64,000 bases of DNA, taken from an uncultured beta proteobacterium (GTDB lineage: Bacteria > Pseudomonadota > Gammaproteobacteria > Burkholderiales > SG8-39). A model generated the notes under the pieces. It did no database searches, was not told the DNA's origin, and saw only the letters and a program-made list of their open reading frames with translations. Positions 7,987 through 16,169 of the stretch are shown here, piece after piece. The DNA lies in contig CAIOLO010000028.1 in the NCBI GenBank assembly GCA_903859155.1, positions 1 to 64,000 on the forward strand. The letters run 5' to 3'. The translations under genes and the position numbers were made by a program. How positions within the stretch are numbered: position 1 is the first letter of the stretch; each line of letters opens with the position of its first letter.

Positions 7987-8097
7987 TTACGCGGCAGCAG
8001 CGAAACTTTGGATGACCTCGGCGTGGTTTGGCGCGTTAATGCCGGACTTGATGCAGCGCCGCGCAACCGCGTCTTCGCCGCTTTTGGAGCCTTCTGA
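7975..8097 (+). pseudogene. 40-codon fliD/fliS scar ORF
   Basis: ATG 7975 keeps fliD codons 1-5 (MAVSL). About 22 unrelated codons follow, then the last ~10 codons of fliS in frame (RNRVFAAFGAF; the genuine fliS ends NRVSAAYGAF), stop at 8097. It sits 3 bp before the second fliT, exactly as fliS does before the first. This is the expected product of duplicating fliD-fliS-fliT and deleting the middle. That the frame stayed open could preserve translational coupling to fliT. No protein function is proposed. Confidence 0.75.
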
Positions 8098-8100
8098 ACC

Positions 8101-8442
8101 ATGCCCGCTTACGAACACATTCTCCAGACCTACGGTTCGCTGGCGGCGAAAACCGGGCAGATGCTCGATGCCGCGCGCAACAGCGACTGGGAGCGGCTGA
8201 TCGAGTTGGAGCAGGATTGCCGCGTAATCGCCGAGACGCTCAAGCGTGTGGAGCATGGCGTCACCGGCCCCGATACGGCTTACCTCGAACGCAAGGCCGA
8301 ACTCATCCACAAGGTGCTTGCCGACGATGCCGCGATTCGGCAATTCACTGAACCGCGCATGACTCACCTGGCAACCTACCTGGGCAGCGCGCAACAGGAA
8401 AACCGGCTGCGGCAAGCGTACGAAACCGACCACGGCAGTTGA
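8101..8442 (+). CDS. fliT: Flagellar chaperone FliT, second copy
   Basis: 113-residue paralogue of the FliT at 6023. Residues 1-80 are nearly the same (MPAYEHILQTYGSLAAK, then LERKAELIHKVLADDA); the C-terminal 25 residues differ strongly (ATYLGSAQQENRLRQ here). The C-terminal helix controls client and partner binding in known FliT proteins, so the two copies may have different partners (inference). It follows the scar ORF by 3 bp and precedes the fliK-like gene by 57 bp under a duplicated sigma-28 promoter. Confidence 0.88.
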   Translation: MPAYEHILQTYGSLAAKTGQMLDAARNSDWERLIELEQDCRVIAETLKRVEHGVTGPDTAYLERKAELIHKVLADDAAIRQFTEPRMTHLATYLGSAQQENRLRQAYETDHGS

Positions 8443-8499
8443 ACCCCGGCGCCTGGACCGCAATTGCCGGCCCCGATGCGACATAGGGAGTGAGCCAGA

Positions 8500-9531
8500 A
8501 TGATTCCGGCCGGAATTCTGAGCGGTGTCGAACCGGTCCAGACGGGAAAGTCGATACTCAACCCGCGCGGCGAAGCACTGCGGCTGTTGCCGCAGCTCGA
8601 GCCCGGGCAAATACTCAGCGCGCGCGTCGAGGGCAAACTGCCCGATGGCAGTTTCAAGGTGCTGGTGGCCGGACAGGAAATGCGCATGCAACTGCCCTCC
8701 TACATTGCCTCCGGAGACCGGCTGCAGCTCAGATTCCTCAGCAGCGAACCGCGACCGACATTCGCGCTCACGGAAGTGTTGCCCAAAGTGGCCGACACGC
8801 CGCTACTGTCGGCGGCCGGACGGCTGGTCGCGGCCATGATGCCGGCCACCGGTGAAACCGCGGTGCTGGCCAGGACCGCCGCCGCCGCGCCTTTGCTTGC
8901 GGCCTTGCCGGGCGACGGTGCTTCACTCTCGGCCGCGCTGGAGAACAAACTGGTGCAAAGCGGCCTGTTTTACGAGGCGCACCAGGCCGATTGGCTGTCG
9001 GGAAAACGCGATCTCGCCCAATTGCGCGCCGAGCCGCAGGCAAGCCTCACTCGAATCGCACCACCGGCACAGGCGTTGAACGATTCCGCTACGGCAACGG
9101 CTTTGCCCGCGAAAATCGACTCTTTTTCCGCGACAACGACACTGCGTACGGAACAGGTGATACCTCCACAGGGAATACCACTGGTGCAGCAGCAACTGGC
9201 CGCCCTGGAGAGCGGAAAATTTCTTCTGCAGCTCGAAATCTGGCCCAATCAGTGGATGCAATGGGAGATCGAAGAGCACGGGCAGCAAACCGGGAGCGAT
9301 CCGGACCAACCCGCGAGCTGGCAGACCCGGCTGCACCTGGATCTTCCGCAACTGGGCCGGATCGACGCCGTTGTGACGCTTGGCGGCAATGCCGTGCAGG
9401 TGAAGGTTGACGCAGCCAGCACCACCAGCGCGGCACTGCTGAAGGAGCACCGCCCCGCCCTGCAGGCGGCGCTCAGCGACGCCGGCGTACCACCAGCCGC
9501 CATCACCATTGCCCGCCATGACACGCACTGA
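8500..9531 (+). CDS. FliK-like hook-length control family protein
   Basis: 343 residues. The C-terminal part (LDLPQLGRIDAVVTLGGNAVQVKV, then LLKEHRPALQAALSDAGV) has the strand-helix pattern of the FliK C-terminal domain. The N-terminal part (GQILSARVEGKLPDGSFKV) is OB-like. Such second FliK-like genes commonly precede an FlhB C-domain gene in betaproteobacteria. It overlaps that gene by 14 bp. A true fliK exists at 19765, so this copy may act on another switch partner, namely the short FlhB-like protein. Function is inferred from family and context. Confidence 0.75.
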   Translation: MIPAGILSGVEPVQTGKSILNPRGEALRLLPQLEPGQILSARVEGKLPDGSFKVLVAGQEMRMQLPSYIASGDRLQLRFLSSEPRPTFALTEVLPKVADTPLLSAAGRLVAAMMPATGETAVLARTAAAAPLLAALPGDGASLSAALENKLVQSGLFYEAHQADWLSGKRDLAQLRAEPQASLTRIAPPAQALNDSATATALPAKIDSFSATTTLRTEQVIPPQGIPLVQQQLAALESGKFLLQLEIWPNQWMQWEIEEHGQQTGSDPDQPASWQTRLHLDLPQLGRIDAVVTLGGNAVQVKVDAASTTSAALLKEHRPALQAALSDAGVPPAAITIARHDTH

Positions 9532-9931
9532 TCCCGCGGACCCGCGCCGCCAGCTGGTTCGATACGCTAGCGCCACCGAAGCGCGTTCCGGCGACACAGC
9601 CATCCCGTTGCCGCAGCAGGCTGCGATCGCGCTGGCTTACGGACGCGATGACGCCGCGCCGCGAGTGCTGGCCAAAGGACGCGGCCTGATTGCCCAAGCC
9701 ATCATCGAGCGCGCCCATCAGCATGGCGTGTACGTGCATGAATCGAGGGAACTGGTGTCCTTGCTGATGCAAGTCGACATCGACCAGCGCATTCCGCCTG
9801 CGTTGTATCGCGCCGTGGCCGAACTGCTGGTGTGGGTTTACCGCCTGGAACAGCAGCAACTGAACGGAACCCCCGCCGTTGATGCCAGCGGCCTGGGACG
9901 ATGGGGAAAATCAGGTTCGGGTTTGCTATAA
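9518..9931 (+). CDS. FlhB C-terminal-domain-like export switch protein
   Basis: 137-residue protein corresponding to the cytoplasmic domain of FlhB/YscU only. IALAYGRDDAAPRVLAKGRG and VDIDQRIPPALYRAVAELL align with FlhB residues after the cleavage site. The autocleavage NPTH motif, present in the full FlhB at 45147, is absent (the segment reads PLPQQAAIALAY). No membrane segment is present. Such proteins may substitute for the cleaved FlhB tail. ATG 9518 overlaps the fliK-like stop; a TTG nine bases upstream is less likely. Confidence 0.82.
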   Translation: MTRTDPADPRRQLVRYASATEARSGDTAIPLPQQAAIALAYGRDDAAPRVLAKGRGLIAQAIIERAHQHGVYVHESRELVSLLMQVDIDQRIPPALYRAVAELLVWVYRLEQQQLNGTPAVDASGLGRWGKSGSGLL

Positions 9932-9965
9932 AATCGGACTGCAACTGCGCAAGCCGGACATCAAA

Positions 9966-10739
9966 ATGCCCAATCTGCCGGGAAAACCGCTGACCATAGA
10001 GTGCGAGCCTTCGGAGCTGAGCAAGTATCTGATCGACTCGCGCGTGGGCATCGTGTCGGTGCTGTTCACGCTGCAAAAAGCGGGCAGCCTGGTGACGGCG
10101 TATTTCAGCGGCGGCAATAACTTTGTCATCACCACCATCCTCGCGGTTAGGGCGGAAACGGATGAGCTGGTGCTGGATTTTGGAGCGGATACAGGTGCCA
10201 ACCAGCGCGCGCTGCAGGCCAAGCGCATCACTTTCGTGACGGTCCACGATCGCATCAAGATCCAGTTCTACACCGGCAGCCTGAGCAAGGTGAATTTCGA
10301 TGGCCGCGATGCCTTCAGCACCCCTTTGCCAAGCGCACTGCTGCGCCTGCAGCGGCGCGAGTTCTTCCGCATAGCCACGCCCCTGGTGCAACCGCTGAAG
10401 TGCCTGATCGGGCCTCAGGTACCGCCGCTGTCGGTACCGGCGGAGGCGAGTATCGTCGACCTGAGTTGCGGCGGAATCGGGATCATCGATAGCAGCGATC
10501 CCTCCGCAATCGAAACCGACGCCTGTTTCCTGGGATGTCGCATCCCCTTGCCTGAAATCGGCATGGTGACGGCAGACCTGCGAGTCAAGAGCATCTTTGA
10601 GGTGAACCTCAAGAACGGCAACCGCCACAAGCACATCGGCTGCGAATTCGTCGCCATGCCCGAGCGCGAACGCGCGAAGATCCAGCGTTACATCAACAAT
10701 GTGGAGCGCGAACGCAAGAACCGCCTGGGCGGACGCTGA
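9966..10739 (+). CDS. ycgR: Flagellar brake protein YcgR (PilZ, c-di-GMP binding)
   Basis: 257 residues. An N-terminal YcgR domain (residues ~10-115) is followed by a C-terminal PilZ domain with both c-di-GMP motifs: RLQRREFFR (RxxxR) and DLSCGGIG (DxSxxG). When bound to c-di-GMP the family slows motor rotation at the stator/rotor interface. ATG 9966 gives the usual family length. In-frame codons upstream would overlap the preceding gene. It lies 34 bp after the flhB-like gene, so it is probably part of the same late operon. Confidence 0.92.
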   Translation: MPNLPGKPLTIECEPSELSKYLIDSRVGIVSVLFTLQKAGSLVTAYFSGGNNFVITTILAVRAETDELVLDFGADTGANQRALQAKRITFVTVHDRIKIQFYTGSLSKVNFDGRDAFSTPLPSALLRLQRREFFRIATPLVQPLKCLIGPQVPPLSVPAEASIVDLSCGGIGIIDSSDPSAIETDACFLGCRIPLPEIGMVTADLRVKSIFEVNLKNGNRHKHIGCEFVAMPERERAKIQRYINNVERERKNRLGGR

Positions 10740-10787
10740 GCTGGCGAGACCGCCGTCGCACAAAACTTGCGCCGGCTGTTGGCAGCA

Positions 10788-10810
10788 GCGCGGCGCGCTT
10801 TTGGCCGCGC
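10788..10810. terminator. Hairpin between convergent ycgR and parA
   Basis: GCGCGGC and GCCGCGC form a 7-bp stem around a 9-nt loop between two convergent genes. There is no T-run, so this is only a possible bidirectional terminator. Confidence 0.35.
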
Positions 10811-10822
10811 GTTCCCGGCACC

Positions 10823-11587
10823 TCAGTCGAAGAAGCCCTCGCCCTGCAATTCTTCGGCCAGCAGGCGATAGTCCTTGGCCCCCTGGCTCTGCGGGGCATA
10901 ACTGAAGATATCCATGCCGTGTCCGGGGCTCTCGGCGAGGCTCACATTCTCGGTGATGCAGGTGCGACACAGGGCTTCACCGACGTGCTGCCCGAGCTTT
11001 TCATAGATTTCATAGGACAGGCGCCGGCGGCTGTCGAAGCGGGTCACCACCACCTTGCGCGGAAAGCTGCGCTTCAAGGTTTTCTCCAGCGCCTGCAGCG
11101 CCGCGTCCAGGCGGTGCACGCCCTGCAGCGAAAGATAATCAGCGGAGACCGGGATCAACACCCGGTCGGCAGCGAGCACCGCGTTGAGGGTCAGCACGCC
11201 CATCATCGGACAGCAGTCGATGAGTATGGGAAATCCGTTATGCGGGAAGCTCGAGCGCACGCCGGCGCGCAGGCGTCCGGCGATGCTCTTGTTGCTGCCG
11301 AACAGCGCGTCGACCTTGGCCAGTTCCAGATGCGCCGGAATCACCTGCATGCCCCCGGGCGCGGTTTGCAACAGGCTCTCCAGAGTGCGCTCCTCTTTGA
11401 AGAATCCGGCCATGCTGTCCGCGCCCAGTACGCCGCGCAAACCCAGCGACAGTGTCAGATGCGCCTGCGAGTCCAGATCGATGGCCACCGGTCTGCGCTG
11501 CATGCGCGCCAGCGCCGCTGTGAGGTTGACGCAGGTGGTGGTCTTGCCCACCCCGCCTTTCTGGTTGAATACCGTGACGACTGACAT
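10823..11587 (-). CDS. ParA/MinD family ATPase
   Basis: 254 residues with an intact deviant Walker A motif (QKGGVGKTTT at residues 9-18), a Walker A' Asp (VAIDLDSQ) and a switch region (LIDCCPMMG). The family positions cargo such as chromosomes, plasmids, chemoreceptor arrays or poles by ATP-dependent dimerisation on the nucleoid or membrane. It is the last gene of flrB-flrC-fliE-parA, 13 bp after fliE, with no parB beside it. A motility or pole-positioning role is therefore more likely than plasmid partition. Its intact ATPase contrasts with the degenerate FlhG at 40894. Confidence 0.85.
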   Translation of the reverse strand: MSVVTVFNQKGGVGKTTTCVNLTAALARMQRRPVAIDLDSQAHLTLSLGLRGVLGADSMAGFFKEERTLESLLQTAPGGMQVIPAHLELAKVDALFGSNKSIAGRLRAGVRSSFPHNGFPILIDCCPMMGVLTLNAVLAADRVLIPVSADYLSLQGVHRLDAALQALEKTLKRSFPRKVVVTRFDSRRRLSYEIYEKLGQHVGEALCRTCITENVSLAESPGHGMDIFSYAPQSQGAKDYRLLAEELQGEGFFD

Positions 11588-11600
11588 GGTGGAATCCTGT

Positions 11601-11933
11601 CTATACCTGCATGTTCATGATGTCGTGATAGGCCGATACCAGGCGGTTGCGCACCTGCACCATTTCCTGGAATGAAATGTTGGCCTTCTGCATCGACACC
11701 ATGACATCGCTCAGGTTGGTCCCGACAGCACCCGACTCGAAATCGCGCGCCAGGTGGGTCGCATTGAGCTGGGTGCTGTTGGCCGCCTCGAGGGTGTTTT
11801 TCAGCAGCGTTCCGAAATCCGGTATGCCGCCCGTAGCGGCCGCGCCGGTCGCAACGCCGCCCGCGGGCGCCCCTGCGGCAGCCGAGGCCGCGCGCAATTG
11901 TCCCAGCAGATTGTCTATTGCCTTGATATCCAT
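11601..11933 (-). CDS. fliE: Flagellar hook-basal body protein FliE
   Basis: Rod/MS-ring junction protein, 110 residues. The C-terminal half is typical: FGTLLKNTLEAANSTQL, then LSDVMVSMQKANISFQEMVQ. A Gly/Ala-rich linker follows the first helix. In many genomes fliE lies just before fliF; here it is on the opposite strand, after flrC (33-bp gap) and before parA. A weak sigma-54-like element (GG-N10-GC, 11964-11977) lies in that gap. Confidence 0.93.
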   Translation of the reverse strand: MDIKAIDNLLGQLRAASAAAGAPAGGVATGAAATGGIPDFGTLLKNTLEAANSTQLNATHLARDFESGAVGTNLSDVMVSMQKANISFQEMVQVRNRLVSAYHDIMNMQV

Positions 11934-11966
11934 GTTTTCTCCTATCCTAATTTCGGCGGCAGGGCA

Positions 11967-13322
11967 TCAAACCAGCCCGCCCTCCAGACGGTACTGCTGC
12001 AACTTGTAGCGCAAGGTCCGCTCGCTGATACCGAGCCGCTCAACAGCCAGCTTGCGCGAGCCGTTGACTGCCAGCAGGGTCTCCACGATGTGGGCCCGCT
12101 CCAGTGACTTCATGTCCATGGCCGCACCCGCGGCGGCCACTTCGGGCTGCTGCGTCACCGGCGTGGCCGGCACGCCAGCCTGCAACACCGCCTGAGGAAC
12201 GCCAAAGTCCAGTTGTGCGGCTTCGATCAGGTCGTCCGCGGCGAGGATCACCGCGCGCTGCAGTACATTTTCAAGCTCGCGCACATTGCCCGGCCACGCA
12301 TGGGTAAGCAGGCGCTGCTCGGCGCACGGGGCAAGCCGCAATTGGGGACGCCCCAGCAGTTGCGCCTGGCGCGCTACCAGCCGGCGCGCCAGCGGCGCGA
12401 TGTCGCCGCTGCGCTCCCGCAATGGAGGAACCACCATGGGAAAGACGTTGAGCCGGTAGAAAAGGTCGGCGCGGAAGGTGCCGACGGCCACGCAGGCGGC
12501 CAGGTCGCGGTTGGTGGTGGCAATGACGCGAATATCGAGGGCTGTCGCCTTCTTCGCACCCACCCGCTCGACCTCGCGTTCCTGCAGCACGCGCAAAAGT
12601 TTGGCCTGCAGTGCCAGGGGGATTTCCGAGATTTCGTCCAGAAGCAGCGTCCCCCCCTGCGCCTGCTCGAATTTTCCCGCCTGGGCCTGATTGGCCCCGG
12701 TGAAAGAACCGCGCTCGTGGCCGAACAAGGTGGACTCGATCAGGCTGTCGGGTATCGCGGCGCAGTTGATGGCAATGAATGGCTTGCCGGCGCGCGGTGA
12801 ATGGCGATGCAGATAGCGCGCCAGCACCTCCTTGCCGCTGCCGCTTTCGCCCGAGAGCAGCACCGTGGTGGCCGAGGCGCCGACGCGCTCGGCCAGGGCG
12901 AGCAGCGCGCAGGTTTTCGGATCGGCCGCAACCGGTCCTTCATCCGCCTCGAGCAGCGGACGCAGGCGATAACGTTCGACCTTCTCCAGCAGGCTGGCAG
13001 GTTCGAATGGCTTGGCCAGGTAATCGCTGGCGCCGGCGCGCATAGCCGCCACCGCGCGTTCGATATCCCCGAAGGCGGTCATCAGGATCACGGGAACGCC
13101 GGGATAATCCTGCTTGATCCCGTGCAGCAGTCCTATGCCGTCCAGCGGTTGCATCTGGATGTCGCTGATCACCAGCGCGACGCGACTGGTCCTCATGATC
13201 GAGAGCGCTTCGCTGCCATCGGAGGCTGGAATGACGGCAAACCCCGCCAACTCCAGCGTGACGCAAAGCGCGTCGCGCAGGTCGCAGTCGTCCTCAACGA
13301 TCAACAGTGGCTGGGATGTCAT
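11967..13322 (-). CDS. flrC: Sigma-54 activating flagellar response regulator (FlrC/FleR-like)
   Basis: 451 residues. Receiver domain 1-120 (VEDDCDLRD, phospho-acceptor in VISDIQM, Lys in AKPFE). AAA+ domain ~140-370 with Walker A GESGSGKE, sigma-54 loop GSFTGA and LLLDEISEIP. C-terminal Fis-type helix-turn-helix (NGSRKLAVERLGISERTLRYKL). It should activate sigma-54 promoters of mid-class flagellar genes when phosphorylated by the adjacent kinase. ATG 13322 follows AAGGA and overlaps the kinase gene by 29 bp. Its presence alongside FlhDC is notable. Confidence 0.92.
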   Translation of the reverse strand: MTSQPLLIVEDDCDLRDALCVTLELAGFAVIPASDGSEALSIMRTSRVALVISDIQMQPLDGIGLLHGIKQDYPGVPVILMTAFGDIERAVAAMRAGASDYLAKPFEPASLLEKVERYRLRPLLEADEGPVAADPKTCALLALAERVGASATTVLLSGESGSGKEVLARYLHRHSPRAGKPFIAINCAAIPDSLIESTLFGHERGSFTGANQAQAGKFEQAQGGTLLLDEISEIPLALQAKLLRVLQEREVERVGAKKATALDIRVIATTNRDLAACVAVGTFRADLFYRLNVFPMVVPPLRERSGDIAPLARRLVARQAQLLGRPQLRLAPCAEQRLLTHAWPGNVRELENVLQRAVILAADDLIEAAQLDFGVPQAVLQAGVPATPVTQQPEVAAAGAAMDMKSLERAHIVETLLAVNGSRKLAVERLGISERTLRYKLQQYRLEGGLV

Positions 13323-14226
13323 TGGCAGGTCCTTGCAGTTCATGCGGCAATATGCATTGCAGCGACGCCGCAAGCGGCAGGCGCAACGTAAATTCACTGC
13401 CCGAGCCGATTGCCGAACGCACGCCGATGCTGCCGCCGTGCGCCTCGGCCACCGCACGCACAATGGCCAGTCCCAGGCCCGTGCCGCCGCTGCGGGTGGT
13501 AAAAAAAGGCTCGAACAATCGCTGTTGAGTCTCCGCATCGATGCCGCTACCGGTGTCACTGACGATAATCTCCAGTTCGCTTGCCCAGGCGGTTGCCGAC
13601 AGGCACAGCCGCCCGCCGCTGACGCAGGCCTGCTGCGCGTTTTCGATCAGACTCAGCAGGGCTCCCAGGAGCGCCTGCCGATCTGCCTGCAACAGGCATC
13701 CGGCACTGTCGTCTTTCATTTCAAAAAGCAATCCACGTGCCAGCGCTTGCGGCTCCATGGTCTGGAATGCCTCCCGAAGCAGGGTCGCCGCTGCCACCGG
13801 TTCGGAGGTCGAGCCGATTCCGCGCACAAACAGCAGCATGTCCTCGATCAACCGTTCCAGGTGATGCAGGCGGTCCACGGTCTTTGCGGCGAAACCGATG
13901 CGCTTGTCCGCGGGCAAATCCGGCTCGCGCAACTGGGCCGAATACAGCAATGCCGTGGCCAGCGGGGTGCGCAACTGGTGCGCCAGGCGCGCCGCCATTT
14001 CTCCCATGGCGGCAAGTCGCTCGCGCCGCTGGGCCGATTCGCGCAACGCCTCCTTTTCCGCGAACTGGCGCCGCAACTCCCCATTGGCAAGCGCAAGTTC
14101 TTCCGTTAGAACAATAGCTTGCTGGCGAAGCTCCGCATAGGCAACGCACAGATCCGAAGAGGCGAGATTGAACACCTGAAACGCCTGCTCCAGGTGCTGC
14201 GGGTCGAGTGTGCTGAGCGCATCCAT
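13294..14226 (-). CDS. flrB: Flagellar sensor histidine kinase (FlrB/FleS-like)
   Basis: 310 residues, no transmembrane segment. N-terminal helical region, then H-box LAHQLRTPL (His about residue 82), N-box SLIENAQQA, G1 DTGSGI and G2 GTGLGLAIV. A soluble kinase of this build, beside an FlrC-type regulator and fliE, is expected to phosphorylate FlrC during basal body assembly. It is the first gene of the minus-strand operon and diverges from fliF. Confidence 0.9.
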   Translation of the reverse strand: MDALSTLDPQHLEQAFQVFNLASSDLCVAYAELRQQAIVLTEELALANGELRRQFAEKEALRESAQRRERLAAMGEMAARLAHQLRTPLATALLYSAQLREPDLPADKRIGFAAKTVDRLHHLERLIEDMLLFVRGIGSTSEPVAAATLLREAFQTMEPQALARGLLFEMKDDSAGCLLQADRQALLGALLSLIENAQQACVSGGRLCLSATAWASELEIIVSDTGSGIDAETQQRLFEPFFTTRSGGTGLGLAIVRAVAEAHGGSIGVRSAIGSGSEFTLRLPLAASLQCILPHELQGPANDIPATVDR

Positions 14227-14486
14227 GATTGTGTGCCGCCACCGCGCCGGGTGGCGTGCACGGCCGCCTTTACCGTGGTTTTCGATGCATCGCAGACTAG
14301 CATCGGGCGGTTTGCGCCCTGAGCACGATAAAGGCCGGTAAATGCCCTCTTCTTGCCGAATTGATGATTTGCGGCTTGCCCATAATCAGCTCAGACCTTC
14401 AATAGAACGCGCAACAGGACAACGGCCAGCATGAAACTCACGCAATCCGCATTCAAATTCGAGCAGAACAAGTCGGGTGGCACATT
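14227..14486. promoter_or_regulatory. Divergent promoter region flrB / fliF
   Basis: 260 bp between divergent operons; it must hold promoters for both. I could not find a convincing sigma-54 (-24/-12) or sigma-28 site here. A TGGCAC at 14478-14483 lacks a correctly spaced GC. No ORF or repeat of note. Confidence 0.5.
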
Positions 14487-16169
14487 ATGGCAATAGGAAC
14501 CCCTGGACTGCCCGCACACCGCATGCAGGTGCTTGGCATGATCCCGTTGCAGCAGAAATTCGGTTTGATGGTCGCCCTCGCCGCGGTAGTGGCGCTGATG
14601 GCCGGAGGGTGGATGTGGGGCCAGACCCCGGATTACCGGGTGCTCTACGCCAACCTGTCCGACCGCGACGGCGGCGCCATCATCAGTTCGCTGCAACAGA
14701 TGAACGTTCCTTTCAAATTCGCCGAAGGCGGCGGCGCTTTGCTGGTACCGGCCAATCAAGTCCACGAGGTGCGTCTGCGCCTTGCCGGCCAGGGACTGCC
14801 AAAGGGTGGCCTGGTCGGCTTTGAATTGATGGAAACGCAGAAGCTGGGCACCTCCCAGTTTCAGGAACAGGTAAATTACCAGCGCGCCCTGGAGGGCGAA
14901 CTGGCGCGTTCGATCCAGTCGCTCGCGGCGGTCAACGGCGCCCGCGTGCATCTTGCATTTTCCAAGCCTTCGGTGTTCGTGCGCGAGCAGCAAAAGCCCA
15001 GCGCCTCGGTGCTGCTCAGCCTGCACCCGGGCCGCAACCTGGATGCCGGCCAGGTCAGCGCCATCGTTCATCTGGTCTCGAGCAGCATTCCGGACCTGCC
15101 GGTCAAGAACGTGACCGTGATCGACCAGACCGGCAGCCTGCTGACCGCCCAGCCAGGCAACAACCTCGGGCTCGAACCCGGCCAGCTTAAATACCTGCAC
15201 GAAGTCGAGCAGAGCTTCGTCAAGCGAATCGAGGCAATCCTCACCCCGATTACCGGACCGAACAACGTGCTCGCCCAGGTGACTGCGGACATCGATTTCA
15301 CGCAATCGGAAAATGTCGCCGAAATCTACAGTCCCAACCAGGCGGCCGCAGCAGCGGCTGCCATACGCAGCCAGCAGACCAGCGAATCCAATGGCAGCGG
15401 CTCCGGCAACGGCTCCGCAGGCGGTGTGCCCGGGGCGCTCAGCAACCAGCCCCCCAGCACGCCCACCGCGCCCATCACCGCCCCGAACGCCGCGCCAGCC
15501 GGGGCGGCGCCGGGACAGCCGGCAGCGGCGCCCGCTGCTGCTGCTGCACAGACGGGAGGATCCGTCGCACAGGGCAATTCGCGGCGCGACTCAACCATCA
15601 ATTACGAAGTCGACAAGACCATCCGCCATACGCGTCAGCCGGTGGGCATGATCAAACGCCTGTCGGTCGCTGTGGTGGTCAACCACCGCAAGCAGGTCGA
15701 TGCCGAGGGCAAGGTCACCAGCAAACCGCTCGAGACCGATGAGGTCGAGCAGATCAATGCACTGGTGAAGGAAGTCATGGGCTACAGCAAGGACCGCGGC
15801 GATTCGCTGAATGTGACCAACAGCGTTTTTTCCGTAGCCGACGCCGAACCCATTGCCGCCGAAGTTCCGCTGTGGAAGCAACCGGAGACCATCGCCACTG
15901 CCAAGGATGTCGGCAGAAACGTGCTGATCGCGGGCCTGGTGCTGTTCCTGGTACTGGGGGTGCTGCGCCCGCTGTTGACCAAGCTGGCCGAAGTTCGCCT
16001 GCCCGCACCCGAACTCGCCGATGTCGCCGCCGCACATGTTGCCGAAACCGCCACGCAGCAGCGTCGCGCCGGCTACACCGAAAACCTCGACACGGCGAAG
16101 CAACTCGCGCGCAGTGAACCGAAACTGGTGGCCAACGTAGTCAAGGAATGGGTATCCGGCGATGAATGA
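14487..16169 (+). CDS. fliF: Flagellar MS-ring protein FliF
   Basis: 560-residue membrane ring protein. First membrane helix at residues ~25-45, then the ring-building domains (DYRVLYANLSDRDGGAI, then LAGQGLPKGG). A low-complexity Gly/Ala/Pro/Ser loop spans ~285-370 and the second membrane helix is LIAGLVLFLVLGVLRPLL near 475. The C-terminal tail binds FliG. ATG 14487 is the longest; an ATG 12 codons later (MQVLGMIPL) is possible. It starts the 11-kb fliF-fliR run. Confidence 0.96.
   Translation: MAIGTPGLPAHRMQVLGMIPLQQKFGLMVALAAVVALMAGGWMWGQTPDYRVLYANLSDRDGGAIISSLQQMNVPFKFAEGGGALLVPANQVHEVRLRLAGQGLPKGGLVGFELMETQKLGTSQFQEQVNYQRALEGELARSIQSLAAVNGARVHLAFSKPSVFVREQQKPSASVLLSLHPGRNLDAGQVSAIVHLVSSSIPDLPVKNVTVIDQTGSLLTAQPGNNLGLEPGQLKYLHEVEQSFVKRIEAILTPITGPNNVLAQVTADIDFTQSENVAEIYSPNQAAAAAAAIRSQQTSESNGSGSGNGSAGGVPGALSNQPPSTPTAPITAPNAAPAGAAPGQPAAAPAAAAAQTGGSVAQGNSRRDSTINYEVDKTIRHTRQPVGMIKRLSVAVVVNHRKQVDAEGKVTSKPLETDEVEQINALVKEVMGYSKDRGDSLNVTNSVFSVADAEPIAAEVPLWKQPETIATAKDVGRNVLIAGLVLFLVLGVLRPLLTKLAEVRLPAPELADVAAAHVAETATQQRRAGYTENLDTAKQLARSEPKLVANVVKEWVSGDE

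Noticed and set aside
10823-11587. ParA as a plasmid or chromosome partition gene
   Set aside because: No parB or parS-like repeats beside it; it is cotranscribed with fliE and flrBC.
14470-14495. Sigma-54 promoter at TGGCAC before fliF
   Set aside because: No GC at the required distance from GG, and the site overlaps the fliF start codon.
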